DNA of 64,000 bases from an uncultured Rhodospirillales bacterium (GCA_903828515.1 CAIKMD010000003.1:62001-126000); one strand, 5' to 3'; counted from the stretch's first letter, positions 34,093 to 43,500 are shown. Numbers and translations are program-made. Notes: generated from the letters alone by a model not told the origin.

Positions 34093-35718
34093 GTGACCGA
34101 GACCATGCGCTCGCTCTATCACGGCTCGGCGGTCTATCACCTGAGCCTGTGGAGCCGGACGCCCCGCGAATTGGCGTTACGGCTCGAGCCGTGGCCCGGC
34201 GATCCGGCGCGCGGCGAGGCGATCCTCGCCGGCGAGTTTCGCTTCGAGAACGAATCGGTCCGCGCCCCGTCACCACCATGGCGCGCGAGCGCCAGCGAAG
34301 AATGGGGCGCGGCGCTCAACGGGTTTCAATGGCTGAGCGATCTCGCGGCGGTCGGCACCGACGCGGCCTGGGATGCGGCGCGGCTATGGACCGCCGAATG
34401 GCTCGAGCGGTTCGAGCTCTATGATCGGGTCGCCTGGCGCGCGGACGTCGTGGCCGATCGCCTGGTCGCCTGGCTCGAGCATTTCGACAGGCTCGCCACC
34501 GATCCGAAATTGCAGCGCGCCCTGGTGCGCAGCTTCACGCGGCAGACCAAGCATCTCGCCCGCGTCGCCCATCGCGAGGAGCCCGGACTGAAACGTCTCG
34601 GTGCGTTGCGCGGCCTGATCGCCGCGCAAGCCGCCGAGGCACGGGAGCGTCCGCTGACCCGCGCGCTGCAGCATTTCGCGCGCGAGATCGAGTTCCAGAT
34701 TCTGCCCGATGGCGGCCACGCATCGCGCAATCCGGCGGCGCAACTCTTGGCGCTGCGCTATCTGGTCGACGCGCGCGCCGCGCTGATCGCGTCGCATAAC
34801 GAGATCCATGGCGCGGTACAGCAGGCGATCGACCGCGCCGCGCCGATGTTGCGTTTCTTTCGCCACGGCGACGGTCGTTTCGCGCTCTTCAACGGCTCGG
34901 ACGAGGGCGACGGCGCAGTAATCGACCGCGTGCTGTCGCGCGCCGACGCCAAGGGCCGCGCGCCCATTACCGCGCCGCATACCGGCTATGAACGCTTGCG
35001 CGCGGGGCATTCGCTCGTGCTGTTCGATTGCGGCAAGCCGCCGCCGCCCGGACTCGATACCGAGGCGCATGCCGGCATCCTCGCCTTCGAAATGAGTTAC
35101 GGGCGCGAACGCCTGATCGTCAATTGCGGGTCCTATCAGGGACCCAGCATCGAGTGGCGCGGCGCGATGCGGGCAACCGCCGCACATTCGACCGTGGTCG
35201 CCGCCGACACCAGCGCGCTCGAACTGCGCCCCGAAGGCGGTGTCCTCGCCGGCCCGAGCGAAGTCACCTCGATGCGCGCGGAAGACGCCGGCGCGCAATG
35301 GGTCGCGGCGAGCCATGACGGCTATAAGAAGACGCTGGGCCTCACCCATGCGCGGCAATTGTTTCTCGCCGCCGACGGCGAGGATCTGCGCGGCGAAGAT
35401 CGGCTGACCGGTCGCGCGGGTCAGGGCTTTGCCATTCGCTTTCATCTTCATCCCGGCGTGACCGCGTCGCTGACCCAGGACGGCAACGCGGTACTGCTGC
35501 GTCTGCCGAGCGGCATCGGCTGGCGCCTGCGCACGCAAGGCGCGGTCCTCAGCATGGGCGAAAGCGTCTATCTGGGCGGCGGCGACGTCAAGAAGACACG
35601 TCAGGTCGTGCTCGACGGCCATGTCGGCAGCAACGGCGCCACGGTCAAATGGGGCATCCGCCGCGAGGCCAGGAAGCCCAACGAAAATCCCGAACCGGCT
35701 TTGGCCGAGGAACTCTAA
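34093..35718 (+). CDS. Heparinase II/III family protein
   Basis: A 541-residue protein with an alpha/alpha toroid N-terminal domain (WDAARLWTAEWLERFELYDRVAWRAD; PDGGHASRNPAAQL, a typical Asn-rich active-site stretch) and a beta-sandwich C-terminal domain (TAAHSTVVAADTSALEL). Start is GTG at 34093 (ATG at 34105 also possible). There is no signal peptide, as in most alphaproteobacterial members found next to purH. Whether it cleaves a polysaccharide is unknown. Confidence 0.9.
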   Translation: MTETMRSLYHGSAVYHLSLWSRTPRELALRLEPWPGDPARGEAILAGEFRFENESVRAPSPPWRASASEEWGAALNGFQWLSDLAAVGTDAAWDAARLWTAEWLERFELYDRVAWRADVVADRLVAWLEHFDRLATDPKLQRALVRSFTRQTKHLARVAHREEPGLKRLGALRGLIAAQAAEARERPLTRALQHFAREIEFQILPDGGHASRNPAAQLLALRYLVDARAALIASHNEIHGAVQQAIDRAAPMLRFFRHGDGRFALFNGSDEGDGAVIDRVLSRADAKGRAPITAPHTGYERLRAGHSLVLFDCGKPPPPGLDTEAHAGILAFEMSYGRERLIVNCGSYQGPSIEWRGAMRATAAHSTVVAADTSALELRPEGGVLAGPSEVTSMRAEDAGAQWVAASHDGYKKTLGLTHARQLFLAADGEDLRGEDRLTGRAGQGFAIRFHLHPGVTASLTQDGNAVLLRLPSGIGWRLRTQGAVLSMGESVYLGGGDVKKTRQVVLDGHVGSNGATVKWGIRREARKPNENPEPALAEEL

Positions 35719-35746
35719 GCCGTTCGGACGTCACGGGAGGAAAACG

Positions 35747-37399
35747 ATGCCGCTCGACGCGGCGGTCATCATCGTCGGTGGCGGCCCCGCCGGGCTGATG
35801 CTGGCGAACGAGCTGGGCCAGCGCGGCATCGCGACGCTGTTGCTGTGCGACCGGCCCTCGACCAGCCCGCATCCCCAGGCCAATGCGACCCAGGCGCGCA
35901 CGATGGAATTCTATCGCCGTCTCGGTTTCTCCGAAACGCTGCGCCAACGCGGCCTGCCATCCGATCACCCGACCGACATCGCCTATTTCACCCGCGCCAC
36001 GCGCCATGAACTCGCGCGGCTCGAACAGCCGCCGGCGCGCGACGCGCAGAAACTGATCAAGACAATGTCGGGCGCGTGGAGCGCCGCCGAACTGCCGCAT
36101 CGCTGCTCGCAAATGTATATCGAACAGGTGCTGCTGCAGGAGGCGAAGAAGCATCAATCGGTGACGCTCGACTTCGGCTGGCGCGTCACCGGATTGACCG
36201 ATCATGGCGGCCAGGTCGAGGTCGAAGCCGAGCGCGTCGCCGACGGCGCCAAACGCAGCGTCAGCGCGCTCTATCTCGCCGGTTGCGACGGACCGCGCAG
36301 CACGGTGCGCCATCTGCTCGACATTCACTACGAAGGCGAGGCGCAAGCCGACCGGCCCTATATGAGCGGCCGGCAACTGACGACGTATCTGCGTGCGCCC
36401 AAGGTCTATGAGGTCATCAAGTTCAAGCGCGCCTGGCAATACTGGTCGATGAATCACGGCCAGCGCGGCACCATGGTGACGATCGACGGCAAGGGCGAAT
36501 TCACCTTCGGCATGCAATTGCCGAAAGGCAAAGAGGAAAGCGATATTCCCTTCGCCGAAAGCATATCGCGGTTTCAGACCATGCTCGGCGCAGACGTGCC
36601 GGTCGAGATCATCAATCGCTCGTCGTGGCATGCGGGCTATGCGCTGGTGGCGCCGTCCTATCAGCGCGGTCGCGTGTTCATGGCGGGCGACGCCGTGCAT
36701 CTGTTCACGCCGACCGGCGGCCTCGGCTACAACACGGCGATCGAGGACGTGGTCAATCTCGCATGGAAACTGGCCGCGTCGGTGCAGGGCTGGGGCGGCG
36801 CGGGTTTGCTGGACACGTATGAAACCGAACGCCGCCGCGTCGCCTTGCGCAATACCGGCTTTGCCCGTTACTTCGCTGATTCGATCGGGCGGTTCGTGGC
36901 GCCGCCCGAGATCGAGGACGACACGCCAGAAGGCCAGGCCGCGCGCGACCGCGCCGGTGTCTATCTCAATCGTCATGTTCGCGAGGAGTTCAACATCCCC
37001 GGCATCACCTTCGGAGCGCGCTATGACGGATCGGCCATTATCGCGGGCGATGGCGCGACACCGCCGCCCGACGCGATGAACGATTACGTGCCGAGCGCCA
37101 TCCCCGGCGGCCGCGCGCCGCATGCCTGGCTCGCCGATGGGCGCTCGCTTTACGACACGTTGGGTTTCGAATTCTCGCTGTTACGGCTGGGGACGACAGC
37201 GCCCGATGGATCGGCGTTCGTCAAAGCCGCCGCGTCGCGCGGCATGCCGCTGACCGTGGTCGACCGGCCCGAGGCGGAACTGCGCGATCTTTATGGCGCC
37301 GACCTTGCGCTCATCCGTCCGGACCAGATCGTCGCGTGGCGCGGCAATCGAATGCCCGACGATGCCGGCGCGCTGCTTGCCACCGTGACCGGCGGATGA
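35747..37399 (+). CDS. FAD-dependent aromatic monooxygenase (phenol hydroxylase/MhpA family), copy 1
   Basis: A 550-residue group A flavoprotein hydroxylase. The FAD motif is VGGGPAGLMLANELGQRG at the N-terminus, the second flavin motif is GDAVHLFTPTGGLGYN near residue 320, and a thioredoxin-like C-terminal domain ends in LALIRPDQIVAWRG. An AGGAGGAAAACG-type ribosome site (GGGAGG) precedes the ATG. The family hydroxylates phenolic rings with NAD(P)H and O2. It is the first of a tandem pair; the next copy starts in its stop codon. Substrate not known. Confidence 0.9.
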   Translation: MPLDAAVIIVGGGPAGLMLANELGQRGIATLLLCDRPSTSPHPQANATQARTMEFYRRLGFSETLRQRGLPSDHPTDIAYFTRATRHELARLEQPPARDAQKLIKTMSGAWSAAELPHRCSQMYIEQVLLQEAKKHQSVTLDFGWRVTGLTDHGGQVEVEAERVADGAKRSVSALYLAGCDGPRSTVRHLLDIHYEGEAQADRPYMSGRQLTTYLRAPKVYEVIKFKRAWQYWSMNHGQRGTMVTIDGKGEFTFGMQLPKGKEESDIPFAESISRFQTMLGADVPVEIINRSSWHAGYALVAPSYQRGRVFMAGDAVHLFTPTGGLGYNTAIEDVVNLAWKLAASVQGWGGAGLLDTYETERRRVALRNTGFARYFADSIGRFVAPPEIEDDTPEGQAARDRAGVYLNRHVREEFNIPGITFGARYDGSAIIAGDGATPPPDAMNDYVPSAIPGGRAPHAWLADGRSLYDTLGFEFSLLRLGTTAPDGSAFVKAAASRGMPLTVVDRPEAELRDLYGADLALIRPDQIVAWRGNRMPDDAGALLATVTGG

Positions 37400-39036
37400 C
37401 GATGGACGCACAGGTGATCATCGCCGGCGGCGGGCCGGCCGGGCTGATGCTGGCGAACGAGCTGGGGCGACGCGGCATCAAGACGCTGCTGCTGTGCGAC
37501 CGGCCATCGACCACCAGTTTCCCGCAAGCGAACGCCACCCAGGCGCGCACGATGGAGCACTACCGGCGCCTGGGCTTTGCCGACAAAGTCCGGACGGTCG
37601 GCCTGCCGCCGGATTATCCGACCGACGTCGCCTATTTCACCCGCATCGGACAGCACGAACTGGCGCGCTTCGCCTTGCCGTCGGCGAAAGAAACCGGCGA
37701 CCTGATCAAATCCTTGTCAGGGTCGTGGAGCGCCGCCGAACTGCCGCATCGCGTCTCGCAGCTTTATGTCGAGCGCGTGCTGCGCGAGGAAGCCGAAAAG
37801 CTTCCGTCGGTCACGCTGCGCTTCGGCTGGCGCGTCGACGGCTTCACGCAAAACGCCGAGAGCGTGACGGTCGAAGCGACCTGCGTCGCCGACGGCACGA
37901 AACACCATTTCACCGGGTCCTATCTTGCCGGCTGCGATGCGGCGCGCGGCGCGGTGCGCCGGCAACTCGGGTTCCGCTATCGCGGCGAGGCGGGCACGGC
38001 GCGCGACTACATGGGCGGCCGGATGCTGTCGATCTGGTTTCGTGCGCCCAAACTCTATGACCTCATCCCGTTCAAGCGCGCCTGGCAATACTGGGCGGTC
38101 AACGCCGAACAACGCGGCCTCATCGTCGCGATCGACGGCAAGTCCGAATTCATCTTCATGTTTCAACTGAAGCCCGGTGCCGACGAAGGCGCGATTGCCG
38201 ACGATTGGGCGAAGGCCGCGCTTTACGCCGCGCTCGGCTGTCCGTGCGACATCGAGATCATCGACCGCGTGCCGTGGACAGCCGGATTGGCCCTGGTATC
38301 CGAACGCTTTCAGGACGGACGCGTGTTCCTTGCCGGCGATGCCGTGCATCTGTTCACCCCGACCGGCGGGCTTGGCTACAACACCGCGATCGAGGACGCG
38401 GTCAATCTCGGCTGGAAGCTTGCCGCGACCTTGAAGGGTTGGGGCGGAGCGAACCTGCTCGCCAGTTACGAACGCGAGCGTCTGCCGGTGGCCGAGCGCA
38501 ACACCGGCTTCGCGCGCTATTACGCCAATTCCATCGGCAACGCCCCCGCCCCGTCCGAACTCGAGGACGACAGCGAAGCGGGCGAGGCCGCGCGCAACGC
38601 GGCAGGAGTCTATCTCAACCGGCATGCGCGCGAGGAATTCAACATTCCGGGGATTACCTTCGGCGCACGTTACGACGGATCGCCGTTGATCCTCGGCGAC
38701 GGCAGCACCCCGCCACCCGATCAGGCCAATACCTATGTTCCTTCCGCCGTCCCCGGCGGCCGTGCACCGCATGCGTGGCTGAGCGACGGGCGCTCGCTCT
38801 ACGATACGTTCGGTTTCGAGTTCACCTTGCTGCGGCTCGGCAAAAATCCGCCCGATGCCGGCGCTTTCGCCAAGGCAAGCATGCCCGTCACCCTTGTCGA
38901 TTGCAGCGAGCCGGGATTACGCGATCTCTATGACGCCGATCTCGTGTTGATCCGTCCCGACCAGATCGTCGCCTGGCGCGGCGACCGCGTGCCGGAAGAT
39001 GTGGATAAGCTCCTCGCGACGGTGACCGGCGCTTGA
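37396..39036 (+). CDS. FAD-dependent aromatic monooxygenase (phenol hydroxylase/MhpA family), copy 2
   Basis: A 546-residue paralogue of the preceding gene with the same architecture: GGGPAGLMLANELGRRG, the GDAVHLFTPTGGLGYN motif and the C-terminal LVLIRPDQIVAWRG. Long identical blocks (for example GITFGARYDGS) show recent duplication, while the substrate-facing middle differs. The start overlaps the stop of copy 1 (ATGA). Tandem copies suggest two related substrates or two subunits of one enzyme. Confidence 0.9.
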   Translation: MTMDAQVIIAGGGPAGLMLANELGRRGIKTLLLCDRPSTTSFPQANATQARTMEHYRRLGFADKVRTVGLPPDYPTDVAYFTRIGQHELARFALPSAKETGDLIKSLSGSWSAAELPHRVSQLYVERVLREEAEKLPSVTLRFGWRVDGFTQNAESVTVEATCVADGTKHHFTGSYLAGCDAARGAVRRQLGFRYRGEAGTARDYMGGRMLSIWFRAPKLYDLIPFKRAWQYWAVNAEQRGLIVAIDGKSEFIFMFQLKPGADEGAIADDWAKAALYAALGCPCDIEIIDRVPWTAGLALVSERFQDGRVFLAGDAVHLFTPTGGLGYNTAIEDAVNLGWKLAATLKGWGGANLLASYERERLPVAERNTGFARYYANSIGNAPAPSELEDDSEAGEAARNAAGVYLNRHAREEFNIPGITFGARYDGSPLILGDGSTPPPDQANTYVPSAVPGGRAPHAWLSDGRSLYDTFGFEFTLLRLGKNPPDAGAFAKASMPVTLVDCSEPGLRDLYDADLVLIRPDQIVAWRGDRVPEDVDKLLATVTGA

Positions 39037-39068
39037 TCGTGGGCAGGCGCGCGCCTTAAGGTCGCGCC

Positions 39069-40652
39069 ATGACCGACACGCTTCGCCCGATCACGCGGGC
39101 CCTGATCTCCGTTTCCGACAAAACGGGACTTCTTCCCTTTGCCCGCGCACTCGCGGCGCAAGGCGTGAAGCTGGTTTCGACCGGCGGCACCGCCAAGACG
39201 CTGGCCGAAGCCGGGCTCGACGTCGCCGACGTCGCGTCGGTCACGGGATTTCCCGAGATGCTCGACGGGCGCGTCAAAACGCTGCATCCCGCGATCCATG
39301 GCGGCATCCTCGCGCGTCGCGATCTGGTCGCGCATCTCGATGCCATCGCACAGCACAAGATCGCGCCGATCGATCTGGTCGTGGTCAATCTCTATCCGTT
39401 TGCCGAAACCTTGGCGCGCGGCGGCAATTTCGACGAATGCCTCGAGAACATCGACATCGGCGGACCCGCACTGATCCGCGCCGCCGCGAAGAATCACGAC
39501 GGCGTCGTTGTTGCCACCAGCCCCGACGATTACGAGCCGATCCTCGCCGAGATGAAAGCGCATGGCGGTGCCACGACACTGGCGCTGCGCCGCAAGCTCG
39601 CCGGTCTCGCCTTCGCGCGCACCTCGGCTTACGACGCGGACGTCTCGGGCTGGTTCGCCGATCTCGAAGGCGAGCGCTTTCCGAAGACGCTCAACCTGTC
39701 GGGTCAGTTGAAGGAGGTTCTGCGCTATGGCGAGAACCCCCATCAGCAGGCGGCTTTCTATCTCAACGGCTCGGCGCGGCCCGGCATCGCCTCGGGCAAG
39801 CAGTTACAGGGCAAGGAGCTGTCCTACAACAACTTGAACGACACCGACGCCGCCTATGAATGCGTCGCCGAGTTCGACGCGCCCGCCGTCGCGATCATCA
39901 AACACGCCAACCCGTGCGGCGTCGCCATCGGCAGCGATCTGCGCGACGCTTTCGTCAAGGCGCTCGCCTGCGATCCGGTCAGCGCCTATGGTGGCATCCT
40001 CGCGGTCAACCGGCCGCTCGACGCGGCAACCGTCGAGGCGATCGGCAAGCTGTTCCTCGAAGTCATCATCGCGCCGAGCGTGACGCCGGAAGCCCAGGCG
40101 CTGCTGGCGAAGAAAACCAATCTGCGCGTACTCGAAGCAGGCGCCGTGCCCGATCCGCGCTGGCCCGGCATGACGGTGCGCACCGTCGCCGGCGGTTATC
40201 TGGTGCAGACGCGCGACAATGGCGTGATCGGCGCCGCCGACCTGAAGCTCGTCACCAAGCGCGCGCCGACGACGCGCGAGCAGGCCGATCTGCTCTTCGC
40301 GTTTCATGTGGCGAAGCACGTGAAGTCGAACGCGATCGTCTATGCGAAGAACGGCGCCACGGTCGGCATCGGCGCCGGACAGATGAGCCGGGTCGACAGC
40401 TCGCGCATCGCCGCCTCGAAGGCCGATGATGCCGCCAAGGCGGCGGGGCTCGCCGAAAGCCAGACCAAGGGCTCGGCCGTCGCCTCCGACGCCTTCTTCC
40501 CCTTCGCCGACGGGCTCGAGGCCGCCGTCGCAGCGGGCGCCACAGCGGTCATTCAACCCGGCGGATCGATCCGCGATGCGGACGTCATCGCGGCTGCCGA
40601 CAAGGCCGGAATTGCCATGGTTTTCACAGGGATGCGACACTTCCGGCATTAA
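39069..40652 (+). CDS. purH: Bifunctional AICAR formyltransferase / IMP cyclohydrolase
   Basis: A 527-residue enzyme for the last two steps of purine synthesis. The N-terminal MGS-like IMP cyclohydrolase domain starts around [14 protein letters not shown], and the C-terminal transformylase domain has the KHANPCGVA motif and the ending FTGMRHFRH. Length and motifs are normal. The start at 39069 is the first ATG after the monooxygenase pair. Confidence 0.97.
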   Translation: MTDTLRPITRALISVSDKTGLLPFARALAAQGVKLVSTGGTAKTLAEAGLDVADVASVTGFPEMLDGRVKTLHPAIHGGILARRDLVAHLDAIAQHKIAPIDLVVVNLYPFAETLARGGNFDECLENIDIGGPALIRAAAKNHDGVVVATSPDDYEPILAEMKAHGGATTLALRRKLAGLAFARTSAYDADVSGWFADLEGERFPKTLNLSGQLKEVLRYGENPHQQAAFYLNGSARPGIASGKQLQGKELSYNNLNDTDAAYECVAEFDAPAVAIIKHANPCGVAIGSDLRDAFVKALACDPVSAYGGILAVNRPLDAATVEAIGKLFLEVIIAPSVTPEAQALLAKKTNLRVLEAGAVPDPRWPGMTVRTVAGGYLVQTRDNGVIGAADLKLVTKRAPTTREQADLLFAFHVAKHVKSNAIVYAKNGATVGIGAGQMSRVDSSRIAASKADDAAKAAGLAESQTKGSAVASDAFFPFADGLEAAVAAGATAVIQPGGSIRDADVIAAADKAGIAMVFTGMRHFRH

Positions 40653-40715
40653 TTTCTGGCGTCGCGGCCGGCGGAATCATACAATCCTTGCGGGCATCTA
40701 CCCGGAGGAAACCGC

Positions 40716-41726
40716 ATGACCACACCCGATAACGGACCGGTCGTCGTCGAACGCGACACGCAACGGACCCAAGGCCTTTATCCCATCGACATCGCCTTCG
40801 CCGATTACGACCGCACGCGGCCGATCATCGACGGGCGCGTCAAGCCGCAGGGCATCGCGCTGAAAGCGAACACCGCGTGGATCGGCGATTTCTGTACCCG
40901 CCCCGTCTATGAGGATTACGACGCGGCCGAGATGTCGTTCTCGTGGTATCTCGCGGCGCGCGATCGCGGCGAGCCCTGCCTGGCGATCCCGGTCTTCCCG
41001 CTGCGCATGGCCGTCTGGGCCTATTGCTTCGTGCGCGCGGATTCGGGCATCACCAAGCCGAGCGACCTGATCGGCAAGCGCATCGGCGTGCAAGGCTATC
41101 GCTACACGGTTCATCTCTGGCTGCGCGGCCTCTTCAAGGAGCATTACGGCTTCTCGCCCGAGCAGGCGAACTGGGTCAGCAGCGAGACCGAAGGCGCGGG
41201 CTATGTCGTGCCGAAGGGCATTAACGTCGAGATCCGCAAGGGCAGCACGCCCGAAGAGAAACTGGAGAGCGGCGAAGTCGACGCGATCTGGTTGACCTCG
41301 GTGGCGAAGCCTTTCCTCGACGGCAAGCCGTGGATCCGCCGCCTCTTCCCCGACACGCAGGGCGAGATGCAGAGCTTCGTGAAGCGCACCGGCATCATGC
41401 CGATCACCCACACGATCGTCTTGAAGAAGCAGCTCGCCGAACGCGAGCCGTGGATCGCCAAGAGCCTCTACACCATGTTCGCCGACGCGCAGCGCAGCGC
41501 CGACGAAATCTATCAGGGCGATCCGAAGCTCAGTTCGCTGTATGATTCGGTCTTCATCGAAGAACAGCAGAAAGCCGCCTACGGCGCCAACCCCTATGCC
41601 CAGGGGCTTGGTGGACCCAACCGCAAGATCGTCGAGACCTTCGTGCGTTACGCGCATGATCAGGGCTACATCTCGCGGCGCATTCCGGTCGAAGAACTTT
41701 TCGTTCCCGGCACGCTCGACCTTTAA
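40716..41726 (+). CDS. 4,5-dihydroxyphthalate decarboxylase-like / periplasmic-binding-fold protein
   Basis: A 336-residue protein of the type II periplasmic-binding-protein fold (LAIPVFPLRM, DLIGKRIGVQGYRYTVHLWLRG, ESGEVDAIWLTSV). Close annotations are 4,5-dihydroxyphthalate decarboxylase (Pht5) and ABC substrate-binding proteins. There is no signal peptide, which favours a cytoplasmic enzyme over a transport protein. GAGGAAACCGC ahead of the ATG is a good ribosome site. It has no transporter genes nearby. A strong terminator follows. Confidence 0.75.
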   Translation: MTTPDNGPVVVERDTQRTQGLYPIDIAFADYDRTRPIIDGRVKPQGIALKANTAWIGDFCTRPVYEDYDAAEMSFSWYLAARDRGEPCLAIPVFPLRMAVWAYCFVRADSGITKPSDLIGKRIGVQGYRYTVHLWLRGLFKEHYGFSPEQANWVSSETEGAGYVVPKGINVEIRKGSTPEEKLESGEVDAIWLTSVAKPFLDGKPWIRRLFPDTQGEMQSFVKRTGIMPITHTIVLKKQLAEREPWIAKSLYTMFADAQRSADEIYQGDPKLSSLYDSVFIEEQQKAAYGANPYAQGLGGPNRKIVETFVRYAHDQGYISRRIPVEELFVPGTLDL

Positions 41727-41745
41727 GCCACGCCACGTCGTTCAG

Positions 41746-41782
41746 CGCCCTCTTCCCTCACGGGGAGAGGGCGTTTTGTTTT
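41746..41782 (+). terminator. Strong Rho-independent terminator
   Basis: CGCCCTCTTCCC / GGGGAGAGGGCG, a 12-bp stem with one wobble pair and TCAC loop, followed by TTTTGTTTT. It ends the transcript of the decarboxylase-like gene. Confidence 0.9.
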
Positions 41783-41808
41783 AGAATCTTGTCATAAGGG
41801 GAGTCGAC

Positions 41809-42228
41809 ATGAAGGGGGCGCGTAAACCGGCATATGTCGCTCTTCTCGCATTGTTTTCGCTTGTTGGGTGTTCAATTCAGCGCGCGCAAGAAGCGAGTAC
41901 CGCTCAGGCAGCGATGATCGGAATGCCGAAAGAGCAAGTACTCGCTTGCATGGGCGCGCCCGCCGCTTCGGCATCAGTCGGCAGCACCGAAGTATGGAGT
42001 TATAATTCAGGCAACGGTCGTACCAATACTGTTGCAACAGCAAATGCCATCGGCGGGCCTTCTTCCGCCACAGCTATCGCTTCAAGTGTTTCGACGTCAA
42101 GATTTTGCAAGGTAGACGTTGTAATGACTGACGGCCGCGTCAGCCGAATTAATTATAGTGGTCCCACAGGCGGACTACTGACGCAAGGCGAGCAATGTGC
42201 ATACGCCGTCCAGAATTGCCTCCATTAA
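41809..42228 (+). CDS. Small lipoprotein, SmpA/OmlA-like
   Basis: A 139-residue protein with a lipoprotein signal peptide (hydrophobic segment and the lipobox LVGC, Cys21). The following MIGMPKEQVLACMGAPA resembles the SmpA/BamE-like start found in small outer membrane lipoproteins. The middle is Ser/Thr/Ala rich. Codon choice and base composition look less GC-rich than in neighbours, so it may be acquired. GGGGAG is the ribosome site. Function unknown. Confidence 0.82.
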   Translation: MKGARKPAYVALLALFSLVGCSIQRAQEASTAQAAMIGMPKEQVLACMGAPAASASVGSTEVWSYNSGNGRTNTVATANAIGGPSSATAIASSVSTSRFCKVDVVMTDGRVSRINYSGPTGGLLTQGEQCAYAVQNCLH

Positions 42229-42309
42229 ACTAAAAGAACCGTCCTACCCGAGCAGATTTACTCGCCAAATTGCCAGACGCGTCGCCCGCCCATTTATGGA
42301 TTGGACAAG

Positions 42310-42405
42310 CATCCTGCCCCCTTCGACAGGCTCAGGGTGAGGCAGATTTTCTTGATGCCATAAGCATTTTATCCTCAGCCTGAGCCTGTCGAAGGCCGCA
42401 GGATG
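42310..42405. repeat. REP-like inverted repeat between convergent genes
   Basis: Two 33-base arms (42310-42342 and 42373-42405) are complementary at 30 of 33 positions and separated by 30 bases. The core is CTTCGACAGGCTCAGG, a sequence seen as an intergenic repeat in many Alphaproteobacteria. It lies between the lipoprotein gene and the end of the convergent SDR gene. Confidence 0.85.
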
Positions 42406-42432
42406 TGGATGCAGCGATGTTAATTCGAGCGC

Positions 42433-43197
42433 TCAGATACACCGCCCGCCATCGACTTCGAGCGCGACACCGGTGATGAACGCGGCTTCATCCGAGGCGA
42501 GATAAAGCGCGGCGTTGGCGACGTCTTTCGGCATCGAGAGCCGACCGAGCGGCACGGTCGCGATGAATTTCTGGCGATGCGCCTCGGTGCTGCCGCCGAG
42601 GAAACTCGGCAGCAAGGGCGTGTCACCCGCCACCGGACATAAAGCGTTCACGCGAATCTGGTCGGGGCCCAGTTCGGCGGCCATGCCTTTGGTCAGCGTG
42701 ATCACCGCGCCCTTCGAACCGTTGTACCAGACGAGGCCCGGACGCGGACGGATGCCGGCGGTCGACGCCGTGTTGATGATCGCGCCGCCGGTGCCCTGTT
42801 TGCGCAATACCGGCACGAGATGTTTCGCCGCGAGATAGATCGCCTTCACGTTGACCGCGAAGATGCGATCGAATTCCGCCTCGCCGACATCGAGCATCGG
42901 CTGGTTCACATGGGTGATGCCGGCATTATTGACCATGATGTCGATACGGCCGTAGCGATCGAGGCTCGCTTTGATCAGCGCCGCCACATCTTCGTTGCGC
43001 GAGACATCGGCGCGGACGTAGATCGCGCTGCCCTGGCCCTGGGCACCCTCGATCTCCCGCGCCACCCGCGTGCCACCGGCATCGTCGATATCGTTGACGA
43101 CGAGCTTGGCGCCTTCCTCGGCAAAGCGCTTGGCGATCGCCTCGCCGAAGCCCGAGCCGCCGCCGGTGACGATGGCGACCTTGTCCTTCAACCGCAT
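42433..43197 (-). CDS. Short-chain dehydrogenase/reductase (FabG/glucose dehydrogenase-like)
   Basis: A 254-residue classical SDR. TGGGSGFGEAI is the cofactor motif, NNAG is present, the active-site Tyr-Lys occurs in YNGSKGAV, and the C-terminal VALEVDGGRCI is normal. An Asp after the second strand (NDID) suggests NAD(H) preference. Start at 43197. The gene lies alone; substrate not determined. Confidence 0.92.
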   Translation of the reverse strand: MRLKDKVAIVTGGGSGFGEAIAKRFAEEGAKLVVNDIDDAGGTRVAREIEGAQGQGSAIYVRADVSRNEDVAALIKASLDRYGRIDIMVNNAGITHVNQPMLDVGEAEFDRIFAVNVKAIYLAAKHLVPVLRKQGTGGAIINTASTAGIRPRPGLVWYNGSKGAVITLTKGMAAELGPDQIRVNALCPVAGDTPLLPSFLGGSTEAHRQKFIATVPLGRLSMPKDVANAALYLASDEAAFITGVALEVDGGRCI

Positions 43198-43255
43198 TGT
43201 TCCCTCCCACGCCCGAATGGGGCGCAGTCTGGCATGACGGCCGGAGAGCGGAAAG

Positions 43256-43456
43256 TCAGACGGTGATGTTGATGATCTGGCCGCGGCCGCCGCGCGGATT
43301 GGGCGGGGTTTGCGCCTGTGCCTGCGTCGGTGCCGGCGCCGGCGCCGCAACGGCAGCCGCCGGGGCGGGTTTGGCCACGGCGGTTTGCGCGCGCAGGGCC
43401 TGGATGGCGGCGATTTGGGAGGGCGAAAGGCCGCCGGTGATCGGGGAAAGAGCCAT
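43256..43456 (-). CDS. Small hypothetical Ala/Pro-rich protein
   Basis: A 66-residue reading frame, MALSPITGGLSPSQIAAIQ, followed by an Ala-Pro-Gln-Thr linker and ending GGRGQIINITV. Start may also be at 43477. It has a reasonable coding pattern and an amphipathic N-terminal helix but no family I recognise, and it could be spurious. Confidence 0.4.
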   Translation of the reverse strand: MALSPITGGLSPSQIAAIQALRAQTAVAKPAPAAAVAAPAPAPTQAQAQTPPNPRGGRGQIINITV

Positions 43457-43500
43457 GACCGGAGCTTGGCAAATCATGGTTAATGCCGGGTTAACCGTTC

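Noticed and set aside
39000-39008. TGTGGATAA, a perfect match to a DnaA box
   Set aside because: It is a single copy inside the second monooxygenase gene, with no cluster, AT-rich unwinding region or replication gene beside it.
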